A DNA stretch of 64,000 nt, from the NCBI GenBank assembly GCA_019096155.1, contig JAHCVI010000001.1:3906001-3970000 (forward strand), given 5' to 3'. Position 1 is the stretch's first letter. Each line of letters opens with the position of its first letter. Position numbers and translations under genes: made by a program. This stretch comes from Staphylotrichum longicolle (Eukaryota; Ascomycota; Sordariomycetes; Sordariales; Chaetomiaceae). The notes beneath the pieces were generated by a model that had not been told where the DNA came from, ran no database searches, and was given only the letters and a program-made list of their open reading frames with translations. Shown piece after piece: positions 55,493 to 64,000 of this stretch.

Positions 55493-57289
55493 ACGTACTT
55501 TATAAGCGAGCGGGATATATAAGCGAGCGGGACACTAAGTTCTTAGCACGACGCGTCCTTCTTCCTCTACCCCTAACAGCGCGTTTTTTCTATTACCAAG
55601 GATGTCTTCTGCTTTAAAGGAAGCTAGGGTAATCTTGGCCCTTAAAGCTCTTCAAGATAACGAGAAACTAAGCCTCCGAGCCGCGGCTAAGCTCTACAAC
55701 GTGCCAGTTTCAACCCTCGGCTACCGACGTGCCGGCCGAGCTCTACGACGCGATCTTCCAGCCAACTCGTAGAAGCTTACCGATCTAGAAGAGAAGACTA
55801 TATTTTAGTATATAATTGAGCTATATAAGCGAGCTTTTCCGCCAAGGCTTTGTAGTATAGAAGATATGGCCAACCAACTGCTCTGCAAACGCAACGCGCC
55901 CCCTGTCGGCAAGCTCTAGGCTTACAACTTCGTCAAACGCCAGCTAGCTCTCCGTATGTAGTACTTGCGTAGATACGACTACTAGAGAGCTAAGTGCGAA
56001 GATCTAAAGGTTATTGGCAAGTGGTTTACCCTCGTACGAAACGTCAAGGCCAAGTATAGCATCGTAGATGACAATATCTATAACTTCGACAAGACTAGGT
56101 TTATAATAGGCATTATCTTTATAGGTATAGTAGTTACGACCTCGGATGGCCATAGCAAGGCAAAGCTGGCGTAGCCTAGTAACCGCGAGTGGGCAACGGT
56201 AATATAGGGCGTTAATGCCCTCGGCTAGGCGATCTTTCCGTTTATCATCTTGGCCGCGTAGTACCACCTCGCCAACTAGTATACCAAATGCAACCTCCCT
56301 ACTGACTAGCGCATTGCAACTACCGAGAATGGCTAGACTACTAATATAGTAGGCCTAGATTAGATCAAGTACTTCGACTTCTATATAGCGCTTCGTATAA
56401 AAGGTAAATATCGGTTATTAATCCTTGATAGCTACGAAAGCTACTACTCGACCGAATTCGAGCTCTACTACTAGTAGAATAATATTATTACACTTTATAT
56501 GCCTCTACATTCCTTATACCTCCTCTAGCCACTCGATATTAGCTACTTTAGGCTGCTAAAAAAGGTATATAGTCGCTAGATCGAGGACCTGATGCGGATG
56601 TATATCAACTACGTGAGCAAGCTCGAATTCCTCTATAGCTTCCGCGAGGCCTTCTTCGCCTCGATGATGGAGAAGAATATCTAGGGTAGCTTTGCAAGCG
56701 CTGGGCTTGTGCCGTACGACCTAGAGAGGGTGCTCTCCAAGTTAGATATCAAGCTTCGTACGCCAACGCCCCTGAACTCGCGGGCCGGTACACTACAACC
56801 TTGGGTCTTCCAGACACCGCACAACCTTCGAGAAGCGACCTCGTAGTCAATGCTTATCAAGACTCGCATTGCCAACCACTAGAATAGCTCCCCGACTTCA
56901 ATGTTGGCTGCTGTGGACCAGCTTGCCAAGGGAACAATGGCTGTGATGCACTAGGTGACCCTCCTTTAGGCAGAGGTCTCTTCGCTCTGCAAGGCCAACG
57001 AGGCACTAAGCAAGCGCCGGAGAGCCAAAAGAACACGCGTACAGCTTGGAGGGTCACTTACTATATAGGGTGCGCAAGAGGCACTAGTCCAGGAGGCCGT
57101 GGGGGTGGTGATTGTGACCGGGTGGCATGGTTCTGGGTTTTTCCGCATGTTTTTTTCCCCTTTGCGCACTGTCATCATCAGTGTTTGGTAAGTTACTTAG
57201 TGTTGTTGTAGTATTTTCGAGGATAGTTGTTATAGAGTGGTAGAGAGTGTCCCGCTCGCTTATATGTCCCGCTCGCTTATAAAGTACGT
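55493..57289 (+). mobile_element. Pogo/Fot1-like DNA transposon B
   Basis: 1,797 bp with 44-bp terminal inverted repeats (55493-55536 and 57246-57289) beginning ACGTACTTTATAAGCGAGCG, differing at one position (CA against TA). Flanked by TA at 55491-55492 and 57290-57291. It starts only nine bases after element A ends, so the two are back to back, in opposite coding orientation. Each inverted repeat contains two copies of a TATAAGCGAGCGGG-like unit. One transposase gene on the plus strand fills most of the element and is closed by stop codons. Confidence 0.9.
55602..57067 (+). pseudogene. Pogo/Fot1-like transposase of element B, RIP-degraded
   Basis: The ATG at 55602 opens MSSALKEARVILALKALQ, then a helix-turn-helix LSLRAAAKLYNVPVSTLGYR; the frame stays open to about 55770. 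After that many TAG and TAA codons interrupt an otherwise colinear DDE transposase: GKWFTLVRNVKAKYSIVDD, KYRLLILDSYESYYSTEFEL (expected DGHESHHS, with Gly to Ser and His to Tyr changes), NNIITLYMPLHSLYLL, PLDISYFRLLKKVYSR, IEDLMRMYINYVSKLEFL, and FFASMMEKNI. The C-terminal coiled coil (LLAAVDQLAKGTMAVM-like, KRRRAKRTRVQLGGS) is almost intact. Stop codons sit where Gln or Trp are expected. This is a Fot1/pogo-type transposase with the HTH-CENPB and DDE_1 layout; it is not functional. Confidence 0.85.
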
Positions 57290-57524
57290 TATAATAGTAA
57301 ATTTTATACCTTTGGGTTGCCAATGAAAGAGCCCCGAGTTGGGCTGCAGAGTACAAACTGGAATTGACAGAACCAGGATCAAGCCAAAGAGAGGCTCCTT
57401 GGACGTTGCATCTCTTTTCACATCCCTAGACGTTCCCTTTGCTTATTTTCTTCTCCCCAGTGGCCCCTTTCATGAACTTGTTACCCCATACCGGGTACCA
57501 TAGACAGTCCATTGAACCATCACA

Positions 57525-57821
57525 ATGTCATCTGGCGTCAAAGACGTTCATCTGGACATTGAGGGATACTCGGAATGCTGTGTGAATGGCATCTACCATT
57601 GTCTCTTCTGCGACGGCTACGAGGAGCGAGGCCAAGAGACCGCTGGTGTCCTCACTCCAGGGCCCACTGCAAACCCTCCGCGCGCCCTGCGTTTGGCTCG
57701 AGTGGCCCGGCAGCTCTCCGAGTCCGTCACTGTCTACACCAACGGCAATGAGCAGCTGGCGAACGAGATCCAACAAAATGGAGTTTCGTCACAATCGGGA
57801 ACTGTAGGAATATGTTTTTGA
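57525..57821 (+). pseudogene. Thioredoxin-reductase-like (GliT-type) fragment
   Basis: A 98-codon frame encodes DIEGYSECCVNGIYHCLFCDGYEERG, which contains the redox CxxC (CLFC) and flanking residues of the fungal GliT-like thioredoxin reductase / dithiol oxidase family. It continues TANPPRALRLARVARQLSESVTVYTNGNEQLANEIQ as in the NADPH-binding domain. The N-terminal FAD-binding GxGxxG part and the C-terminal FAD block are absent, so it is a truncated remnant of a protein of normally about 330-400 aa. It lies 235 bp from the end of transposon B, which may have removed its 5' part. GliT-like enzymes often serve in disulfide-containing metabolite clusters, but no such cluster is visible here. Confidence 0.7.
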
Positions 57822-58153
57822 AAAGTTTGAAATATAGTTCTTAGCTTCGTGAAGCCTGCTCAATGAACTTTTCTGTGTGCCATTTGTCTAAAAAGACTCG
57901 GACCATGGCCACTGGGTTCAGTCAACGCGTTCTCAGCGGGACCCACATCACGTCGAAGTATGGGACCCCTCTTGCTTGTTGGCTCTGCTCGGCTGCCTGG
58001 TCTGGCTGATCCTGCTCGCCCCGCTTCCCTTGCCTGTTGCGGTGAACACAATTCGGAAATGCCGCGGGCATTTCTCCATCACAACAACAATCCCCCAACT
58101 CCATCTGCTTGCCTGGTTGTCTTGGTGCTTTCCATCCCGACAGCAGACGTGAC
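57822..58153. other. Short intergenic region
   Basis: About 330 nt between the reductase fragment and the membrane-protein gene. Nothing recognised. Confidence 0.3.
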
Positions 58154-59201
58154 ATGACTAGAATGGAGGACAAAACCATATTCCCCGAGCTGCCCGACTG
58201 GTGGCGGATGTATGTCCCCCTTTTGCCGCGACCTGGAGGTGTCCAGAACGACGAGTGCCGTGATAATCGACTGACTGACGCGTCTTGCGATGCACCCAAC
58301 AGTTTCCTGTTGGCGCTGAGCGTGGCGTCCTTCCTGCCGCAGCTGGGAGTCTTTCTCGTGCGCCGGGACAGCTCGGGAATATCGCCGTTCTACATGCTCT
58401 CCAACGTGCTGTGCGCAACCGAGCAGCTTGCCTTTCTGTTCCTCTCGGCGGTTATCATGCCTGAAGACGGCTACTTGATTGTCCACAAACCCCTGACGTT
58501 GGGCGACTGGATCAACCTCGGGCACACCGCCGCGATTTGGGTCCTGTGGCTTATCCTGTACGTCCATGCCTGACCTGTTCCCCCCTGCTGCCGCTGCTGT
58601 TGTTGGTTTTGGTTCCGCCAGCAAGCTGACCCCGGTGGGTCGCCGCCACAGGTTCGTCCTCAGCCTCAGCTTCTTGCCAGGTCATAGGGTCTCCCGCGCC
58701 GCCGCGGCTGCCATCTGCTTTGTCCACCTGCTTGTCTCGGTGGTCCCCCAGTTCGTCGACGTGCTCCTCCTGCCCCATGATCCCGGGCAAGGCGTCTACT
58801 ACAACCTCGACCTGGCACAGGTCCTTTTTTGGGGACACTTCCTGTTGGTGCTGCCTGCCACCACCGTCATGCGCATCGTAGGCGTGTGGCTGCAGGCGCA
58901 AAAGGTTATCTCGCACCCACCGGGACTGCCCTTGCCGCTCAGCAAGGCCAGCTTGGGCCTGCAGGCCGTTGTCTTTGCCGTCGTCGCCGTCTCGTGGCTG
59001 GGGCGGCTTCCGTCCCACGTAGAGGATATTTTTGGGGACGACCTGTCCCGTGCTCTGATCTACTGGTTTGCCATCAACGACGGATTACTTGCTGGGGGGC
59101 AGGCGCTTCTGCTTGGGCTCGTCGGCGGCCGCCGCACAGAGAGCACTATTGCGGCGACGAGCGAGCAGACGGAACCCTTGTTGGGCCGGCGCAGTTGTTA
59201 G
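58154..59201 (+). CDS. Seven-helix membrane protein with PQ-loop-like motif
   Basis: Two exons, 58154..58557 and 58652..59201, joined by a gtacgt-AG intron of 94 nt that lies within a membrane segment; 317 aa. The first membrane block FLLALSVASFLPQLGVFLV with SSGISPFYMLSNVL carries the Pro-Gln dipeptide of PQ-loop proteins (lysosomal/vacuolar amino-acid exporters and related receptors). Further helices are EQLAFLFLSAVIM, AAIWVLWLILFVLSLSF, AAAAAICFVHLLVSVVPQFVDVLLL (a second PQ), FWGHFLLVLPATTVMRIVGVW, LQAVVFAVVAVSWLG and YWFAINDGLLAGGQALLLGLV. It ends in a polar tail with EPLLG, which resembles a dileucine-type vacuolar signal. Similar fungal proteins are annotated only as integral membrane proteins. 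A vacuolar or plasma-membrane transporter is plausible; the substrate is unknown. Confidence 0.72.
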
Positions 59202-59339
59202 GGTGGTCTCGTGTTCTTTTGTTCCCCCTTCGAGGCAGCCATGCAGCCAATCCAAAGCGTTTTACCCTCCGCTTGCCCGGACCTCAACGGCTGGCCGGTC
59301 TATTACTTCTAATAGACCTTTACTTCCTCCACTCACCTT

Positions 59340-59560
59340 TCGGAACTTTGCTAGGTAGTTTCTCTTGAACACCGGCGTCTGGACGAACCCAAAGACGCAC
59401 AGCGACGTGCGCACTCGCGGCGTCGCGTGTCGACCGCGCAGTTCCCAGCATGGCGCTCAACCCGGCCTTGGTCGCCGCGTAGTCGGCCACGGACGCGGGC
59501 GGCAGGACGGACGCTGTCGAGTTACGTTGATGACGAGCCCGTGATTGCGCCGGGATGTTT
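59340..59560 (-). pseudogene. Short-chain dehydrogenase/reductase relic
   Basis: On the minus strand ASVADYAATKAGLSAMLG contains the SDR active-site YxxxK (YAATK). About 25 codons further, another frame reads VRTSLCVFGFVQTPVFKRNY, the family's following strand and substrate loop (V..R.TxLxVxGFxxTxxF). The two lie in different frames and nothing remains of the N-terminal NAD-binding TGxxxGxG. This is a short decayed fragment of the C-terminal half. Confidence 0.6.
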
Positions 59561-59972
59561 TGTGACTGTTTAGAAGGGGGGTGTAAAAGTATCGGCGGGG
59601 GTGCCAAGAGGCCAGGCATCAACACACTTTTGCGACCTGAGAATACCTGACGATGTTTTCTTGCTCAACTACACCAGGGGCTACGCCGTAAGGTTCCTCT
59701 ACTCGTGGTGTAAGCCAACCCTGCGGATATTGAAGGTGGCACTTGAGGCACGCCTGCGGAGCCCATTGCGATGTCCCCGAACAGTCAAGCAAAGCAACCT
59801 GCAATCCAATCTTTGTAAAGAGAAACCGAGCATGGCGCGGATATTAAACAGAGAACAGGGGCATCCAACACAAACGCGAGCACGTCATACTGGAGAAAGA
59901 AGGGTGATGGTGATTATTTGTTTGGATGCCAGTTATGCCCTCATTGCATCTCACCGGGGTGCTCGGTCTGCG

Positions 59973-60476
59973 TCAAGGCTGCTGAGTATCGCCGTCCAAT
60001 GTCGATACCTTCCCTTCTGGTGTTGAGGGTCCCACGCTCACCCCTTGCTTCAGTGCGTGAACCACCATCGCAACCCTTCGACGTCCGTTGAACATGACAA
60101 GAATGGTATCCCTGCCGATCATGTCTGAAATCTCGGCCTTTTCTTCCATCTTGTCCTTCTCTTCGAAGCTGACGTGACAGATGCGAACCTTGCCTATTTC
60201 ATTGGTATGGTAATCGACCCGGCTGGTCTCGATTGTCTCGGGGAGCGAATCGGCCTCGATGAGCTGCTGGAGTTGTGCAGCGGACGAGATGGGTCCGCCG
60301 GGCGTCAGGAGAACGGGGAAGCGGCTGCGAGGTGCTTTGTATCCGGCATCCATCGCCTTCCACGCCTGTTCCCACACCTCCTTGGGCCAGGGAGATAGCG
60401 GTCGGGCATCGTGGTCTTTCTCGGTCGGTCTCGAGGCCAGTTTGTTCTTTGCAAGTTTGCGTTCAAGCTCTGACAT
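59973..60476 (-). CDS. Conserved-looking hypothetical protein, 167 aa
   Basis: Single exon from the ATG at 60476 (MSELERKLAKNKLASRP). The frame is open upstream to 60839 but with less regular codon use. The sequence is mixed alpha/beta and charged: PWPKEVWEQAWKAMDAGY, RFPVLLTPGGPISSAAQLQ, ETIETSRVDYHTNEIGKVRI, then EEKAEISDMIGRDTILVMFN and GRRRVAMVVHALKQGV. There is no signal peptide, membrane segment or known catalytic motif. I do not recognise the family. Confidence 0.55.
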   Translation of the reverse strand: MSELERKLAKNKLASRPTEKDHDARPLSPWPKEVWEQAWKAMDAGYKAPRSRFPVLLTPGGPISSAAQLQQLIEADSLPETIETSRVDYHTNEIGKVRICHVSFEEKDKMEEKAEISDMIGRDTILVMFNGRRRVAMVVHALKQGVSVGPSTPEGKVSTLDGDTQQP

Positions 60477-62099
60477 TTTGATGCGGATTGATGGAATCCG
60501 AAGCCTAAGGTAATCGGGAATGACAAGATTCAGCGGGGGCTTTTGTTGTGTTGTTGAGTTGATGGGTGTGCGGGGTGGAATTATGCTGGAGCGTAGGGTG
60601 AGGCGACGGGAAGACCTTTGTGGGAAACACAGTGCGGTCTGCCACGTCCCAGGGAGCCGTTGTACTGTGCCGCAAGCGGTGATCAAATCATCAAACCCAT
60701 TCCTAATTGTGAGGAAGCATCGGCAGGCGCAAAATCTAACGATCGGACGACAAACGGAAAGGTATGCGAGAAACTCAGATGAGACGGAAAAATGAGGCCT
60801 CCCTGATAGGTGTTGGTGTTGGGCGACGCTGGCCACCATCGGTCGAGGTCTCGAGGAGCGTTGGTCTCTCTCATGTCACATGCTCGTCTCAAATGTGCCG
60901 TTGGCCGTGCTTGAGAGGTTGACCGGCAACGACCCCAAAGACCGGGCAGCGCATTGGTCATCACCTTCCAACATCAGGTGCCTTGGTCAAGTACAGTAGC
61001 TCGCTGCGCCAGGTGGCACAGGCCGCGACACCTGCGCACCCGCCCTGGCCCATGTGCCACGCTCTGCGTCGCACAAGCAGGTTTCGGACGACAAGCCAAC
61101 GCCCAACTTGCCAAAACCTCATAACTTGGCGTATCATCAACGTCTGGTGCCGAGGCGATGTCTAGGGGCGGGGATGCGGCCAGCGTGCCCCCAACTTCGG
61201 CCACGTACCTAATATTAGAGACGCAAGTGGCGGGGTGCGTGTCAAACGGCAGATACGGCTGGAGCTGACTTACTGGTGCACCAGGCTCTCTCAACAACAT
61301 CGTTACCAAGATACTCAACCAGCAATGCGTACATCATGCTCAAGCGTTGTAATTCAGAAACACTTCTTGGCGTGGTTTCGGAGACCATCAATCAGGCCAA
61401 TCTCTTGACTCGAGCAACCAAAACACTGCAACATGGGAAGTTGGCGCCGTTGCCGCTTGACACTCGCTGTTTGAAACAGACTGTTGCAGCCGCTGGCCTG
61501 CAGGTCGGCGAAGTCCAATGGCCAAACGAAAGGTTTCTCAAGCGCCATCAAATCTCCAAAGAGTCAATGCTATTTAAAGGGGTGATGCCGGCAAGGTCAA
61601 CAACATGAGAGTTGTCTTCGATATCTGCATCGTTATCAATTTTATTGCTTAGTCTGGGCCAGCCCAAGTCAAGCAACCAACGCATCCTCACACCCTGTCA
61701 CCGTTAGCCGTCCGCCGCTGAGTCTGAAAAGCCTAAACGGTTCGCCCTTCGAGCAAAGATATCCCTGCTTGTTGGAAATATCTTGGTGAGTCGAGGCCCC
61801 TGAGCTCCTAAGTAAGAGTATGTTTCCCGTTTAGGCACCCGGAGGGGCTCATCCCCTAGGCGACTCTTTCCCTTGAGTCAGAGGATCACCGCTCCTCCCT
61901 TCAAGAGCCGCTACCCTACCGCTCAAGGAAAGAAGAGCCCAAGTGAATGAGCCGCTCGTAGCTTGTGAGCCGTTTATTTTCGGCTCACGAGCGTGAGCGA
62001 GTCTATTCCGCCCCGTGAACCTCCGGTAGACACGGCTAACAGTGACACCTTCCAGTTCGTGCAGCGATAAACTCAGTTTCACACCTCTTCAACTTCAAC
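60477..62099. other. Divergent intergenic region with one hairpin
   Basis: About 1.6 kb between divergent genes. Frames at 60974-61318 and 61276-61608 show no domain. The only structure seen is the inverted repeat at 61961-61992. Confidence 0.4.
61961..61992. repeat. Perfect-looking 12-bp hairpin, 8-nt loop
   Basis: GCTTGTGAGCCG pairs with CGGCTCACGAGC across the loop TTTATTTT, with one G-T wobble, about 110 nt upstream of the amidoligase ATG. Could be a remnant of a mobile-element end, a transcribed stem-loop, or chance. Confidence 0.5.
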
Positions 62100-63602
62100 A
62101 TGGCGACCACCAGTTCTACGCCCCAGAAGTTGACTTTTGGGATCGAGATTGAACTGCTGTTGAAACCCAGAGACAGAGACTACGTCTCCAACATCCTGCG
62201 AGAACATGGATTCCAGCCGGCCATTCAACCCACCTCCGGGGACACCAACGACGCTGCCAAGACGAAAAACCGAGATGCAATCCGGAAGGGCGTGGTTCAG
62301 ATGCTGCTTGACAGCGACATCGAGGCTGGCCTGAAGTCCGCCCTCTTCGACATCTGGACTGCCAAAGAGGAGGGCTCCCTTACAGAGGTGGCTGATCCAC
62401 AGGGGGGGGATACTGTAAGCTGTTGTCTCCTGCTTCACTCATGTGTTCAACGTTAGGCCTAGAGACTAACTGTGACAACTTTAGGGGCCGTGGAGTTGGT
62501 TTCGCCAATCTTGGACGCCGGTGATCTGGTATGGCGCAGGAATCTCGCGACAATCTTCAAGACTCTGAACGAAAACTACCACATCCTGCTCACCAAAGGT
62601 TGCTCAATGCATGTCCACGTGGCGCCCAAGCCCAGGACCGGAGAAACTCATTCAGGCTCTCAATGGACGGTTGGCGGATTGCGTAATCTCGTGAGGGCAA
62701 CCGGCATTTTCGACGAAGCGATCATGAAGATCATGCCTGCAGACCGCAAGCACAACATTTGGGCCAGATCCAACTTCCGGAGGCTCACCGACCCAACAAC
62801 CAATATTATGAAAGGGCCGAGCAATGAGAAGCTCAGGGACGCCTTTGAAAAGGTTTCGTCTAAGGGGTGGAAACCCTTTTTTGACATCATTGACCAGCCG
62901 AAGAGCAAATTGACTGTGTTGAACGAGCTCGGGCTTGCTGAGGAACGGCAGGTATCGATGAACTTTGCATCCATCGCGATGTACGGAACTGTCGAATTTC
63001 GACGTCCTCCTGGCGTCAAGTCGTCCGCCGAAGCACAGAAATGGGCCGCCTTTGCAGTGGCGTTCGTCTCTGCCAGTTTCAATCCATACTGGGACTATCG
63101 TTCATGGGCGAATGTCAAGCGTTACGCCACCGTCGAGGAACTTCAGTCCTTTATCAGCTCGGGAATTCAGCTTCTAGGCTGGCCGCAAGGGGTTCTGGAT
63201 CCCAAGACTCTCGTCGAGAACACATCGAGCAGACAGCCCCCAGAATATCATCATGCCGAAGAGATCATGCGCAAGTTGGCCAAGGCTAACAAGGAGAGCG
63301 CATTCGAGCAAAAGGTGAGGGTTATTCTTTTCATTTTGATCTGCTGTCAAGTTACCAAGGCTAACATGGTGATCTTTCTTCAGATCCGTTCACACCAGAA
63401 CAGCCCAGCGAGCACTCAATGCAGCAGTCCAAAAAGCCACCGCCCCAGTCCAGCCAATAGCCGTCCGGCTACACCACCCACGTCGAACACCCGGCCCGGA
63501 ACGCCAACAAAGGCCGCATCTACCCCCTCAAGCGCCAGCTCCAGCCCTCAGCCCAAAAAAAGCGGGCAAAAGACCACCTTGACCCAGCGACCCAGGCCCT
63601 AA
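62100..63602 (+). CDS. Putative amidoligase-family protein, frame offset at a G8 run
   Basis: Modelled as exons 62100..62414, 62485..63314 and 63384..63602. The family's landmarks are present: KLTFGIEIELLL (residues 10-21) with the first acidic ligands, WAVELVSPIL after the splice, CSMHVHVAPK, and GTVEFRRPPG. Amidoligase-like proteins are related to glutamine synthetase and gamma-glutamyl-cysteine synthetase and form amide bonds with ATP; fungal members are uncharacterised. The first exon ends in phase 0 but the second needs phase 1. One more G in the run at 62402-62409 would repair this and give a GYWAVEL reading, so an indel in the run is likely. The 69-nt last intron is in frame, so it may or may not be spliced. 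The Ser/Pro/Thr tail ends at a TAA just before a GAGGAT repeat. Confidence 0.7.
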
Positions 63603-63622
63603 AGAGGCAAAGGAAGACATAG

Positions 63623-63656
63623 AGGATGAGGATGAGGATGAGGATGAGGATGAGGA
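63623..63656 (+). repeat. GAGGAT hexanucleotide microsatellite
   Basis: Between five and six units immediately after the amidoligase stop. In another frame it would encode a Glu/Asp tail (EDEDEDEDEDEE) that stays open to about 63711, so the true C-terminus may be longer if the upstream A7 run is misread. Confidence 0.7.
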
Positions 63657-64000
63657 AAGAGATTATGCAAAACATCCCCCTAATAGTAAACGAGAAAACA
63701 CAATTCTATAAAGGAAGTTAAGATAGCAAAAACGATCTTTACAGCACAAAGAAGACCCTGATGTTTTTGCGGGAACTGACTGGTAAGATTTGCCCAACTC
63801 CCCTATTTTCATGGCAATAATCAGAAGCTTCTTGTCGCTTCAGATCCCTGACGGCTTCTGTCGCCAGGTGTTGGCCCTTTTTCGATGGTAAAGGTTGCTC
63901 AATCATACACATTCCCAGTCTGAAAATGAGTCTCTGTTGAATCCACAGCGTCAAGTATCCACCGAAGGCTCTCACTCCAAAACAAGTCTGCCCTATTATA
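63657..64000. other. Right end of window, no supported gene
   Basis: AT-rich flank followed by a short minus-strand frame (63739-63975) with no domain. Confidence 0.35.

Noticed and set aside
45593..57289. Whole island as a giant Starship-like or single composite element
   Set aside because: No tyrosine-recombinase captain gene; the TIRs pair cleanly as two separate pogo-like elements with TA duplications.
1..64000. CRISPR arrays, bacterial operons or riboswitches
   Set aside because: No regularly spaced repeats of that kind; intron-rich eukaryotic gene structure throughout.

Overview
The window looks like nuclear DNA of a filamentous ascomycete, most likely a Sordariomycete (Sordariales/Chaetomiaceae type). 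The reasons are short introns of about 50-130 nt with GT-AG ends and CTRAC-like branch sites, GC-rich coding sequence, a laccase with the ascomycete C-terminal processing motif, FTA2-domain and FHA-kinase genes of filamentous-fungal type, Fot1/pogo-like DNA transposons, and a repeat block carrying the C-to-T/G-to-A signature of repeat-induced point mutation (RIP). No mitochondrial, bacterial, tRNA, rRNA or CRISPR feature was found. Every multi-exon model here was built by eye, using reading-frame phase and motif continuity.

Layout. 1-16 kb: an FTA2-like gene cut by the left edge, a metallophosphoesterase, a DHA1-type MFS transporter, a Ser/Thr-rich single-pass membrane protein, a secreted two-repeat protein, a laccase, and a second FTA2-like gene. 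16.8-25.2 kb: a protein with a possible PD-(D/E)XK-like core and an Ala/Lys/Pro-rich tail, an unrecognised coiled-coil protein, an FHA-plus-kinase gene and a secreted protein. 26-37 kb: an SRR1-domain protein, a DUF4360 secreted protein, an M20 amidohydrolase, a CmcJ/AsaB-like oxygenase-family gene, an isopenicillin-N-synthase-like 2OG-Fe(II) oxygenase, an SGNH hydrolase, a kelch-like protein and a TPR-like protein. 37.6-44.2 kb: two small cysteine-rich secreted proteins, a membrane protein and a broken DUF4360 copy. 45.6-57.3 kb: a gene-free repeat island. It holds a pogo-like element with perfect 43-bp inverted repeats, split by a complete LTR (Ty3/gypsy) retrotransposon with two 428-bp LTRs, and beside it a second pogo-like element. 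57.5-64 kb: a thioredoxin-reductase-like fragment, a PQ-loop-like membrane protein, a short-chain dehydrogenase relic, a conserved hypothetical and a putative amidoligase.

Two patterns cut across the window. First, the repeat island is heavily but unevenly mutated: its interior is saturated with TpA and stop codons, while several element ends are nearly clean. Second, at least five otherwise well-conserved genes are broken by single-base frame offsets, several in homopolymer runs (G8 at 62402, G5 at 22998, A5 at 36026). This suggests uncorrected sequencing indels, or less likely widespread recent decay; raw reads would decide. The genes form no obvious single pathway. The closest to a functional group is the M20 / CmcJ-like / 2OG-oxygenase trio at 28.5-32.7 kb. 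The secreted proteins, laccase and transposon island fit an accessory, fast-evolving compartment.
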